Assembly (NCBI RefSeq): GCF_001483745.1
Contig: NZ_LQBL01000028.1
Coordinates: forward strand, 241,290 to 290,376
Direction: 5' to 3'
DNA length: 49,087 nt
Source of the DNA: Serinicoccus chungangensis
Lineage (GTDB): Bacteria > Actinomycetota > Actinomycetes > Actinomycetales > Dermatophilaceae
Under the pieces are notes generated by a model. That model did no database searches and was not told where the DNA came from. It was given only the letters and a program-made list of their open reading frames with translations. The position numbers were made by a program, and so were the translations under genes. Below, one piece after another: positions 33,459-41,205 of the stretch. Within the stretch, counting starts at the first letter, position 1, and each line of letters starts with the position of its first letter.

Positions 33459-34862
33459 ATGCCGACCCACGACCTGCCCCACGAGGCCCGCGCCGCCGCC
33501 TCGCTCGACGTCAGGGCCGAGGAGCCGGCCGACGAGCCGGGTCACCGGCCGCCCCCCGTGCCCGGGAGCAGGCCCCGGCCGGAGGGGCCACCGGCCCCGA
33601 CCACCAACGTGGGCATCGACCGGATGCGGGTGGTCGGCGACGGACTCCGGTTCGTCACGGCCTGGTGCCTGCGGGCCGTCATCATCGCGGCGGCGCTCTG
33701 GCTCGTGTGGTGGGTCCTCAGCAGGGTCTGGTTCGGGGTCCTGCCCATCCTGCTCGCCCTCATCGTCGCGACGCTGCTGGCGCCGGTCGTGGCCCTGGGC
33801 CGTCGCATCGGGCTGCCCGCCAGCCTCGCCACCATCCTCACGCTGGTGCTGTCGTTCGCGCTGCTCGTCGGCGTCCTCGCCGGGCTCGTCCCCTCCATCG
33901 TCACGCAGTCCCGGGAGATCTTCGGCCAGGCCGGTGAGGGGGTCGACCAGGTCCGCCGCTGGATCAGCGGACCTCCGCTCAACCTCGACGACGCGCAGAT
34001 CGACGAGTACCTCACCAGCGCCATCAGCTGGATCCAGGAGCGCAGCAGCGAGGCCGCGGGGGCCGTCGCCTCGGGGCTCGGTGCCGTCGGGTCGGCCCTC
34101 GTGACGCTGGGCCTCATGGTCGTGCTGCTCTTCTTCTTCCTCAAGGACGGACCCAAGTTCCTCCCGTGGGTCCGACGGGTCACCGGGCGCACGGTGGGCC
34201 GCCACCTCACCGAGGCGCTGACGCGGATGTGGACGACGCTGGGCGGGTTCATCCGCACCCAGGCCATCGTCAGCGCGGTCGACGCGGTCCTCATCGGTGC
34301 CGGGCTGCTCATCCTGCAGGTGCCCCTCGCCCTCACCCTCGCGGTCCTGACCTTCCTCGGCGGGTTCATCCCCATCGTGGGGGCCGTGGTCGCCGGCGGC
34401 ATCGCGGTGCTCGTCGCGCTCGTCACCCAGGGGTTCACGAGCGCCCTCATCGTCCTCGCCATCGTCATCGGCGTGCAGCAGATCGAGGGCAACGTGCTGC
34501 AGCCGATGCTCCAGGGCCGCAGCATGCAGATGCACCCCGGGATCGTCCTGCTCGCCGTCGCCGGCGGCAGCACGCTCTTCGGCATCATCGGCGCCTTCCT
34601 GGCGGTGCCCTTCGCGGCGACCTTCGTCGTGGGCCTGCGCTACCTCAGCGAGCAGGTCGACCTGCGCAGCGGGGACGTCAGCGCCGCCGAGATCCCCTTC
34701 GCGACGCCGGAGGGCTACGTCGCCGGGGCCCAGGCGGAGCATGCCGCGACCTCGGCGCGCGAGGCCGAGCAGGCCGCGATGGCGGTCGCCCAGCACGGCT
34801 CGGTCGCGTCGGCCGCGCCTCCACGGCCCGGCTTCCTCGCCTGGCTCTGCGGCCGGCACTGA
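33459..34862 (+). CDS. AI-2E family transporter (PF01594-type permease)
   Basis: 467 residues. A ~65-residue hydrophilic, Pro-rich N-terminus precedes about eight membrane helices. The family's conserved block is present: LLFFFLKDGPKFLPWVRR, then a soluble stretch, then VPLALTLAVLTFLGGFIPIVGAVVAGG and IEGNVLQPMLQGRSMQMHPGIVLLAVAGG. Members export small molecules or act in Na+/H+ exchange; AI-2 export by E. coli TqsA gave the name. The substrate here is unknown. The C-terminal tail is Ala-rich and cytoplasmic. Confidence 0.88.
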   Translation: MPTHDLPHEARAAASLDVRAEEPADEPGHRPPPVPGSRPRPEGPPAPTTNVGIDRMRVVGDGLRFVTAWCLRAVIIAAALWLVWWVLSRVWFGVLPILLALIVATLLAPVVALGRRIGLPASLATILTLVLSFALLVGVLAGLVPSIVTQSREIFGQAGEGVDQVRRWISGPPLNLDDAQIDEYLTSAISWIQERSSEAAGAVASGLGAVGSALVTLGLMVVLLFFFLKDGPKFLPWVRRVTGRTVGRHLTEALTRMWTTLGGFIRTQAIVSAVDAVLIGAGLLILQVPLALTLAVLTFLGGFIPIVGAVVAGGIAVLVALVTQGFTSALIVLAIVIGVQQIEGNVLQPMLQGRSMQMHPGIVLLAVAGGSTLFGIIGAFLAVPFAATFVVGLRYLSEQVDLRSGDVSAAEIPFATPEGYVAGAQAEHAATSAREAEQAAMAVAQHGSVASAAPPRPGFLAWLCGRH

Positions 34863-34877
34863 CGGGCGCGTCGGGCC

Positions 34878-35219
34878 TCAGGCGGGGTCCTCCCCGCGGC
34901 CACCGGAGCCGGCCTCGTCCAGCGCGTCCAGCTCGCGCAGCGCGGTCTCCCAGCGTTCGCGGCGCTCCTGCTCGCCCTGGTCCCACCACGGCTCGCCGCG
35001 CTCCCCCAGCCCGTGCTTGGCCAGGTCGACCCGCCGCCGCGCGGGGGCCGGGTCCTCGCCGGCGCCCCGGAGCGCGCGCACGCCCGACCGGCCACGACCC
35101 AGGTGCGAGAGCAGACGCTGCGCCACGTCCTCGGGCAGCGCGGGATCCTGACGTCGCCACCGTCGGCCGCGCACGACGAGCCAGCGCTCGTCGTCGACCG
35201 GCGCGCCGCCCTCCGTCAT
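34878..35219 (-). CDS. Small conserved actinobacterial hypothetical protein
   Basis: 113 residues with the pattern DDERWLVVRGRRWRRQDPALPEDVAQRLLSHL, then RARRRVDLAKHGLGERGEPWWD-like sequence and an acidic C-terminus. I recognise this as a conserved hypothetical family, sometimes labelled biopolymer transporter Tol-like without evidence. It is charged, has no membrane segment or signal peptide, and probably folds as helices. It lies 21 bases after the VWA lipoprotein gene and may share its transcript. Confidence 0.65.
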   Translation of the reverse strand: MTEGGAPVDDERWLVVRGRRWRRQDPALPEDVAQRLLSHLGRGRSGVRALRGAGEDPAPARRRVDLAKHGLGERGEPWWDQGEQERRERWETALRELDALDEAGSGGRGEDPA

Positions 35220-35240
35220 CCGTCCGCCACCGGTCCGCGC

Positions 35241-36656
35241 TCAGCCGCCGCGCTGCTGCCGGTAGTACTCCGACCACCGGGCGCTGCCCTCGTCGTAGAC
35301 CTCCCGCCAGCTGCTGGTCTGCTCGCGGTAGGCCGCCCGCCAGTTGGAGTTCTTGCGGTCCAGCGCCCAGCGCCACATCTCGTTCTTGCGGTCCAGCGCC
35401 CAGCGCCAGACCTCGTTGCCCGTGGCGCGGTCGACCGCCTCCTCGTCCTGCAGACGGGAGGCGAGGTCCATCGCCCGCTCCCCCTCGTCCTGCGCGCCGT
35501 CCATGAGCCGCTGCCCGACCTCGCTGGCCTCCGCCATCGACGCCCGCCCCTCGTCCTGGACCCGCTCGAGCTCGGCCTGCCGCCACTCGCTCCAGGCGTC
35601 CATCATCCGGGAGTACTCCTGCGCCCAGTACTCCTCGAGGTCGGCACCCGAGCCGACGTCGGTGAACTCACCGCCCCCCGCCCGGGCCATCGCCCGCAGC
35701 GCCTCCTGGTCGGCGTCGCCGACCTCGAAGCCGATGACGTTGACGACCGGCTCGATGCCGGAGTCGGCCAGGTCCTCGGCCGCCTCGACCGGGTCGCCGC
35801 CGCACGACTCCAGACCGTCCGTCACGACATACACGATCCCGTCGCTGGCGTCCTCGGGGATGTCCTCGGCCGCGTCGGTGACGGCGCGGGCGAGCGGGGT
35901 CCACCCGACCGGCTGCACCTGCCCCAGCGCCTGCTGGAGGCCCTGGCCGGCGGCCTCGCCCTCGAACACGACCTCGCTGGAGGCGCAGGAGTCGGCCTTG
36001 CCGGCGTCGGTGTTGTCGCCCTCGTGGCCGAAGATCCGCAGGCTCAGGGTCGACCCCTCGGGCAGGCTGTCGGCGAAGTCGGCGATCGCGGACGTGGCCT
36101 CCGCCATCCGCGTCCCACCCCGGGCCTGCGCCGACATCGAGCCGCTGGCGTCCAGCACGACGGCGAAGTGGTTGCTGCCGACGGCCTCGACCTCCGGCGC
36201 GTCCCCCTCCGTCGGTCCGGCCGAGACCTCCGACAGGCTCGGGTCGAAGAGGATCGCGGCCTGGACGTCCTCGGCGTAGTCACCCTGCACCTGGGACTGG
36301 ATGGCCCGCTGCCACTCCGCGGCGCTGCCCGGCTCCATCGCCAGCACCGCCTGGTAGGCCGCGTCCTCGTCGTAGGCCTCGCCGGCGTAGGGCCCGGGGG
36401 CGTACATGAACTCCTGCTCGACCTCGGTCAGCTCGCGCGGGGCGTCCGGCCAGGCGACCGGCACCAGCTCGGGCACCCCCGAGGAGGTGGACGGCGCGGT
36501 GCTGGCGACCGCGTCGTCCGGGCCGGGGGGCGGGCTCGTGACCTCGCCCGCCTCGGCCTGCGCCGGGTCGCTCTCCTGCGGTCCGGCGCTCCCCTCGCAC
36601 CCGGCCAGCAGCAGCGCCCCGGCGAGCGCCACCGCGACCACCCCAGAGATCCTCAT
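35241..36656 (-). CDS. VWA-domain lipoprotein with C-terminal 11-residue Trp repeats
   Basis: 471 residues. A lipoprotein signal (VALAGALLLAGC, lipid Cys near 20) is followed by a disordered Pro/Ser linker. Residues ~165-345 form a von Willebrand A domain with an intact MIDAS: DASGSMS, the Thr of GWTPL, and the Asp of VVTDGLES. After helical, Glu/Arg-rich sequence, the C-terminus has five 11-residue units, each starting three residues before a Trp. The first two, NEVWRWALDRK and NEMWRWALDRK, are almost identical. It should bind a divalent cation and a protein ligand at the cell surface. ATG 36656 follows GGAGG. Partner unknown. Confidence 0.85.
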   Translation of the reverse strand: MRISGVVAVALAGALLLAGCEGSAGPQESDPAQAEAGEVTSPPPGPDDAVASTAPSTSSGVPELVPVAWPDAPRELTEVEQEFMYAPGPYAGEAYDEDAAYQAVLAMEPGSAAEWQRAIQSQVQGDYAEDVQAAILFDPSLSEVSAGPTEGDAPEVEAVGSNHFAVVLDASGSMSAQARGGTRMAEATSAIADFADSLPEGSTLSLRIFGHEGDNTDAGKADSCASSEVVFEGEAAGQGLQQALGQVQPVGWTPLARAVTDAAEDIPEDASDGIVYVVTDGLESCGGDPVEAAEDLADSGIEPVVNVIGFEVGDADQEALRAMARAGGGEFTDVGSGADLEEYWAQEYSRMMDAWSEWRQAELERVQDEGRASMAEASEVGQRLMDGAQDEGERAMDLASRLQDEEAVDRATGNEVWRWALDRKNEMWRWALDRKNSNWRAAYREQTSSWREVYDEGSARWSEYYRQQRGG

Positions 36657-36705
36657 CGTGCCTCCACGTCCCACGTCCCGCGCCGCGCGGCGCACGAGTG
36701 GGAGA

Positions 36706-37980
36706 CTACCGGAGACCGCCGCGCCCACCCCGGGCCCCGGACGTCGTGGGGCCGTCCAGGCGCCGCACGTCCAGCGTGAAGCCCTCGCTGCGCAGCCCCT
36801 GCACGAGGTCGTCCCCCAGCGCCACGGCGGGGGTCAGCACCCCGCCCCCGCGCCCGGGCTCGTCGCGGGTCGCGAGCAGCACGAGCGCCGACCGGCCCAG
36901 CATCACGGACGTGGCGGCATACCCGGGGTCGCCCTGGGCGCCGACGGTCGCGGCATACCGCGAGCCGTCCTCGGTCGTGGTCGTCGTCTCGGTGCGGAAG
37001 GACCCGGCCGCGCGCCGCTCCGGGCCGGGGCCCTCCCCCGGGGACGGGAGGAGGCGGTCCACCACCGCGCGCAGCCCCGGCACCGCCGTCGCCCCCAGGA
37101 CCACGCCCATCGCGGCGAGCAGGGCCCGGGCCTGCAGGGCACCGCGCACCCCCCGCCCGGTGCCCACCAGCTCGCGGTAGCGGAAGCGGGGTCCGTAGGC
37201 GCCGCCGAGCAGCGCGTCGGAGCGCCGCACGACCCGGGTGTTGTAGGGCGCCATGACGAAGGGCACCGCCCACCGGCCGGTGCGCTCCTCCACGAACGGG
37301 CGCCAGTGCTCGCGCTGTCCGGGTGCGCCGCGGTGGCCGCCGCTGAGGGCGAAGGGGTCCTGGACGACCCGGCGCAGCGCGGGGTCCTCGCGGGTCCGCT
37401 GCAGCTGGACCCGCAGCGAGTCGACGGTGCCGCCGCTGACCCCGCCCCTGCCCTCCTGCACCCACAGGGTGGTGTCGGTGAGGCCGCCCGCACCGTCGGT
37501 CCGCGCGGCGTGGTGGAGCAGGTGCACCCCCAGGTCGGAGGGCACCGAGTCGAAGCCGCAGGAGACGACGACCCGCGCGCCGCTCTCCCGGGCCCTCTCG
37601 TGGAAGCGGTCGACCACCTCGCGGACGAAGAGCACCTCGCCGGTCAGGTCGGCGTAGTCCGTGCCGGCGTCGGCACAGGCCTCGACCAGGGGTATGCCGT
37701 GCCGCTGGTAGGGCCCGACCGTGCTGACGACGACACGGGACCGCGCGGCCAGCGCCCGGAGGGTGGCGGCGTCGCCGGAGTCGGCGACGAGCAGCGGCCA
37801 GTCCGCGGCGCGGGCCTCCAGACCCGACCGCACCTGCGCGAGCCGCTCCCGCGAGCGTCCGGCCAGCCCGACGACCACCCCGTCGGGTGCGGTCCGCGCG
37901 AGGTGCTCGGCGACCAGCCGGCCGACGAAACCGGTGGCGCCGAAGAGGGCGATGTCGAGGTCGCGTGCCATGTCCACCAT
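36706..37980 (-). CDS. Saccharopine dehydrogenase/trans-acting enoyl reductase family protein
   Basis: 424 residues. The N-terminal Rossmann motif is DIALFGATGFVGRLVAEHLA, then LAGRSRERLAQV. The middle holds VVVSTVGPYQRHGIPLVEACADAGTDYADLTGEV and VSCGFDSVPSDLGV, which are diagnostic of the Rv2449c/Rv2953-like group. One mycobacterial member acts as a trans enoyl reductase in lipid synthesis, but the substrate here is unknown. ATG 37980 was chosen; a second Met (MARDLD) three residues on is equally plausible. Confidence 0.85.
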   Translation of the reverse strand: MVDMARDLDIALFGATGFVGRLVAEHLARTAPDGVVVGLAGRSRERLAQVRSGLEARAADWPLLVADSGDAATLRALAARSRVVVSTVGPYQRHGIPLVEACADAGTDYADLTGEVLFVREVVDRFHERARESGARVVVSCGFDSVPSDLGVHLLHHAARTDGAGGLTDTTLWVQEGRGGVSGGTVDSLRVQLQRTREDPALRRVVQDPFALSGGHRGAPGQREHWRPFVEERTGRWAVPFVMAPYNTRVVRRSDALLGGAYGPRFRYRELVGTGRGVRGALQARALLAAMGVVLGATAVPGLRAVVDRLLPSPGEGPGPERRAAGSFRTETTTTTEDGSRYAATVGAQGDPGYAATSVMLGRSALVLLATRDEPGRGGGVLTPAVALGDDLVQGLRSEGFTLDVRRLDGPTTSGARGGRGGLR

Positions 37981-37994
37981 GGTCGCCCACCGTC

Positions 37995-38050
37995 ACCCGT
38001 CCGCCCGTGCCGCCCGTGCCGCCCGTGCCGCCCGTCTCGCTCGTCCCGCC
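37995..38050. repeat. Short tandem GTGCCGCCC repeat
   Basis: The 80-base gap between two minus-strand genes contains three consecutive 9-bp units GTGCCGCCC flanked by diverged copies (GTCCGCCC, GTCCCGCCC, GTCTCGCTC). It is non-coding on current gene calls and may vary in length between strains. Confidence 0.6.
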
Positions 38051-38060
38051 CGTCCTGCGG

Positions 38061-38648
38061 TCAGCCCGGCCGCTGCCAGCCCAGCGCGGCCCGCGCCGCC
38101 TGCGCGGCCCGCTCGGCCGGGTCCTGCGGGACACCCCGCAGGAGGCTGGCCAGGGCGCCGTTGTAGAGGAGCAGGACGGTGTCGGCGATCACCTCGGCCT
38201 GCTCCGGGTCCACCTCCGCGGCCAGCTCGCGCAGCCGACCGACGAGACCGGCGGTGTCCGCGTCGACCAGCTCCCCGGCGCGGTCCTCACCCTCCGCCCC
38301 ACCCGAGGACGCGGGGCGCTCGGAGGCCGTCGCGAGGAAGGAGCACCACTGGGCCGACGACGAGCGGGCCCGGAAGGCCACGAGCGCGTCGAAGACGGCG
38401 AGCACGCGCTCCTGCGGCACCGGGGCGGCCGCGACCTGCTCGTCCCACACGGCACGCCAGCCGTCGAGCCGACGCTGCAGGACGTCGGCCAGCAGACCGT
38501 CCTTGCTGCCGGCGTGGGCGTACAGCGTGACGACCGAGACCCCGGCGACGGACGCCACCCGGTCGACACCGGTGGCGGCGATGCCCTCGGTGAAGAAGAG
38601 CGACTCGGCCGCGTCGAGGATCCGGGTGCGGGTCTGCTCCTTCGTCAT
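38061..38648 (-). CDS. TetR/AcrR family transcriptional regulator
   Basis: 195 residues. Residues ~8-55 form the TetR helix-turn-helix: TRTRILDAAESLFFTEGIAATGVDRVASVAGVSVVTLYAHAGSKDGLLADVL. The rest is a helical ligand-binding and dimerisation domain of the kind found in drug- or small-molecule-responsive repressors. It is divergent from an MFS gene, and a long inverted repeat lies across both starts. The pair therefore forms a classic repressor-exporter module. The -10 box TACACT ends six bases before ATG 38648. Confidence 0.93.
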   Translation of the reverse strand: MTKEQTRTRILDAAESLFFTEGIAATGVDRVASVAGVSVVTLYAHAGSKDGLLADVLQRRLDGWRAVWDEQVAAAPVPQERVLAVFDALVAFRARSSSAQWCSFLATASERPASSGGAEGEDRAGELVDADTAGLVGRLRELAAEVDPEQAEVIADTVLLLYNGALASLLRGVPQDPAERAAQAARAALGWQRPG

Positions 38649-38656
38649 CGCCCTAG

Positions 38657-38691
38657 TGTAACGTGCGTTTCATGCTGAAACGATCGTTACA
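38657..38691. promoter_or_regulatory. TetR operator overlapping both start regions
   Basis: Arms TGTAACGTGCGTTTCA (38657-38672) and TGAAACGATCGTTACA (38676-38691) are complementary except at two positions and are separated by TGC. The site covers the -10 boxes of both genes (TACACT for the regulator; TAACGT, seven bases before ATG, for the MFS gene), the MFS start codon and its first codons. Binding would silence both promoters. Confidence 0.85.
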
Positions 38692-39781
38692 CCCTCCGTC
38701 CCCGCCCGCCGTCCGCGCCCCGCTGGCCCTGGTGCTCGCCGGGGTGGTGCTCATCGCCGGCACCTACGGCATGGCCCGGTTCGGGGTCGGCCTCCTGCAC
38801 CCCCAGATGGTCGCCGCCCGTCCGGACCTGGAGGGGGCCCTGCGCCCGGCGGGCACGGCTCAGTTCACCTCCTACTGCCTGGCCGTCCTCGTGGGTGGCC
38901 GGCTGGCCAGGAGGCGGGCGCGGCAGCTCGCGCTCGACGCCGGCCTGGTCTCCGGTGCCGGCGCCGTGGGCCTCATGCTCGCCCCGGACGTCGTCGCCTT
39001 CACCGCCGCCGCCTTCGTCGCCGGGGCCGGGGCCGGCCTGGCCTCCCCGGCCCTGGTCCCGCTCCTGGACCGCGCGGTGCCCGCCGAGCACTCCGGGCTG
39101 ACGCAGGCCGCGGTGAACTCCGGGACCGCCGTGGGTCTCGTCGTCGTCGGCACCGTGGTCCTCGTGACCAGCGCCGTCCTCACCCCGTGGCTCATGGTCG
39201 CCGTCGTGTGCGTGGGGGCCGGGTGGGCCGTGCGCCGACTCGCGCCGGACGTGCCGGACGTGCCGGACGTCCCCGACGTGCCCGACGTCGGGCCCGGGCT
39301 CGCCCCGACGGGCGGGGTCTCGGGGACGGCCGCCGCCGTCCGCAGGCTCTCCCTCCCCTGACTGCTGGCCGCCGCGGCGGGGGGCGTCTCGGCCTACGTC
39401 TGGACCTACGGCCCCTCCGCGGTGGTGCGGGACACCGGCCTCGGTACCGACCAGGTCGGCTGGCTCTGGGTGGCTGTCGGCGCCGGGGGGCTGGTGGGGG
39501 TCCTCGCGGGTCGGCTGGTGGACCTCACCAGCCCGTCCCGGGCCTTCCTCGCCTGCGCGGCGGGGGTCCTGCTGGCCACCGGCCTCGTCTCGACGGCCAC
39601 GCAGCCGTGGGTGGCGGTGCTGGGTCTGGCCCTCTTCGGCGCCGCCTACATGGCGCTGACCGGGACCCTCATCCTCTGGGGCCGTGTGCTGCGACCGCAG
39701 GACGCCGGGCAGGCCACCGCGTGGTTGTTCCTCGCGCTCTCGGTGGGCCAGGCGGTGGGCGCCGCCCTTGTCGGCCCGTGA
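38672..39781 (+). pseudogene. MFS transporter interrupted by an in-frame TGA
   Basis: The frame from ATG 38672 encodes an MFS-type transporter with GTYGMARFGVGLLHPQM and several membrane helices. It stops at TGA 39359-39361 after RRLSLP, and the same frame continues without shift as LLAAAAGGVSAYVWTYGPSAVVRD to a stop at 39781. The joined product would be 369 residues with 11-12 helices, resembling the YbfB/YjiJ-like MFS group. A TGG-to-TGA change at a Trp codon would explain the break. The stop is followed by C, a context prone to read-through. The central loop has five VPD units encoded by a 9-bp tandem repeat (about 39247-39291). It should be the TetR target. Confidence 0.8.
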
Positions 39782-39811
39782 GGGCCGTCCGCGCGCGACC
39801 CGCGGCTCGGC

Positions 39812-40498
39812 TCAGTCGCGGGCGGACACCCACACCCCGCGCGCGTCGACGCCGAAGCGCACCCAGGAGAGGTCGGGCACAACGAGGTCCGCCTCCCCGA
39901 GCTGCTCCCGCGGGGTGGTGGTGAGCAGCGCCAGGGTCGAGGCGCCGGCCGCCCGGCCGGAGCGCACGCCGGCCGGCGAGTCCTCCACCACGAGGCAGGC
40001 GGCCGGGTCCGCTCCCATCCTGGCGGCCGCCTCCCGGTAGGGGGCCGGGTCGGGCTTGCCGCGCTCGACGTCGTCGGCGCACACCAGCACCGCAGGCTCG
40101 AGCAGCCCGGCGGCCCGCAGCCGCGCCGACGCGAGGGTCCGGTCGGCCGAGGTCACCACCGCGGCCCGGTCCCCGAGCGCGGCCAGCGCGTCGAGGGCAC
40201 CCGGCAGCGCCACCACGTCGTGCAGGTCGTCGAGCTCGATCTCGTCGAAGACCGCACCGGCCCTCTCGAGGTCGAGCCCCAGGTCGAGCTCCCGGTCCAG
40301 GCGGGCGATCGTCTGCCGCCTCGGCATCCCGTGCGTCTGCCCGAGCCGCTCGGCGGGGACGCCGAAGCGGTCGGCCCAGGCCGCCCAGCTGCGCCGCACG
40401 GCCGCCGCCGAGTCCACGAGGGTGCTGTCGCTGTCGAGCAGGACGGCCGCGAAGCGCTCCTCGGTCAGCACCCGTCGGCCCGTGGAGGGACCGGTCAC
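39812..40498 (-). CDS. HAD-superfamily hydrolase (sugar phosphatase-like)
   Basis: 228 residues, HAD subfamily IA. Motif I reads LLDSDSTLVDS near residue 22, with Ser where DxDGT has Gly. Motif II is VVTSADRTLA near 115, and motif III/IV is GKPDPAPYREAAARM followed by CLVVEDSPAGVRSGRAAG. These features fit small phosphatases of sugar or polyol phosphates. The GTG start overlaps the ABC permease stop as GTGA, so the gene was probably part of a sugar uptake and metabolism operon. The Gly-to-Ser change in motif I is seen in some relatives and need not abolish activity. Confidence 0.83.
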   Translation of the reverse strand: MTGPSTGRRVLTEERFAAVLLDSDSTLVDSAAAVRRSWAAWADRFGVPAERLGQTHGMPRRQTIARLDRELDLGLDLERAGAVFDEIELDDLHDVVALPGALDALAALGDRAAVVTSADRTLASARLRAAGLLEPAVLVCADDVERGKPDPAPYREAAARMGADPAACLVVEDSPAGVRSGRAAGASTLALLTTTPREQLGEADLVVPDLSWVRFGVDARGVWVSARD

Positions 40499-41205
40499 CG
40501 CGCCCACCCCGCCACCCCGGCGACGAACGAGGCCGCCCCGGGGACGTCGGCGCCCAGCGACGCCTGGTAGGCGTGGTAGGCGTCGGGACGCCCGGGCCAG
40601 GTCCGCGCGGCCGCCTCGTAGTGCTCGGCGGGGATGTCGCCCAGCCCGGCCAGGAAGATGACGGCGTTGAAGCCCAGGGTCCACCAGACCGTGACCCCGA
40701 CGAGGCTGACCCAGGCCCAGGGCTGGGAGGTGGTCCACGAGATGTCGGTGCCGAGGTAGGCGTTGACCAGCCCGAAGTTGCCGTCCAGCAGGTAGCGCCA
40801 CATGAGGCCGATCACCGCGACCCCCAGCACGTAGGGGGCGAAGAACATGGCCCGGAAGAAGGTCCGGCCCGGGAACTTCTGCTGCAGCAGCAGGGCCAGC
40901 AGCAGCGGCAGGACCAGCAGGAAGGGCACGCTGACCACCGTGAAGAGCAGGGTGTTGCCCATGCCGTTCCAGAAGTCCCGGAAGACCACCGAGGCGGGGT
41001 CCACGAGGTCGGTGTAGTTCTGCAGCCCGAGGAAGCGCTGCGAGCTCATCATGTAGTCCCAGTCGTGCAGGCTGATCCACAGCCCGTAGACGGCCGGGAA
41101 GGCCACGAACGCGACGAACAGGGCCAGGTAGGGCGCCAGGAAGAGGTAGGGCGTGAGGGGCGAGCCGGTGCGCCCACCCCTGACCGGGGTGCGGGGCGTG
41201 GCCAT
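40495..41205 (-). CDS. Sugar ABC transporter permease, C-terminus replaced (truncated/chimeric)
   Basis: 236 residues, against about 290-310 for a MalF/UgpA-type permease. It is normal from PYLFLAPYLALFVAFVAFPAVYGLW through RTFFRAMFFAPYVLGVAVIGLMWRYLL to GLGDIPAEHYEAAAR, the start of the EAA loop that docks the ATPase. There the family sequence (usually RIDGA) is replaced by TWPGRPDAYHAYQ and ends SFVAGVAGWAR. The last one or two membrane helices are missing, as is the expected second permease gene. A deletion that fused it to the tail of a lost gene is the likely cause. The product is probably non-functional. Confidence 0.78.
   Translation of the reverse strand: MATPRTPVRGGRTGSPLTPYLFLAPYLALFVAFVAFPAVYGLWISLHDWDYMMSSQRFLGLQNYTDLVDPASVVFRDFWNGMGNTLLFTVVSVPFLLVLPLLLALLLQQKFPGRTFFRAMFFAPYVLGVAVIGLMWRYLLDGNFGLVNAYLGTDISWTTSQPWAWVSLVGVTVWWTLGFNAVIFLAGLGDIPAEHYEAAARTWPGRPDAYHAYQASLGADVPGAASFVAGVAGWAR

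Noticed and set aside
39244-39295. VPD repeat in the MFS loop as an independent repeat element
   Set aside because: It is a coding 9-bp tandem repeat within a hydrophilic loop and is described with that gene.
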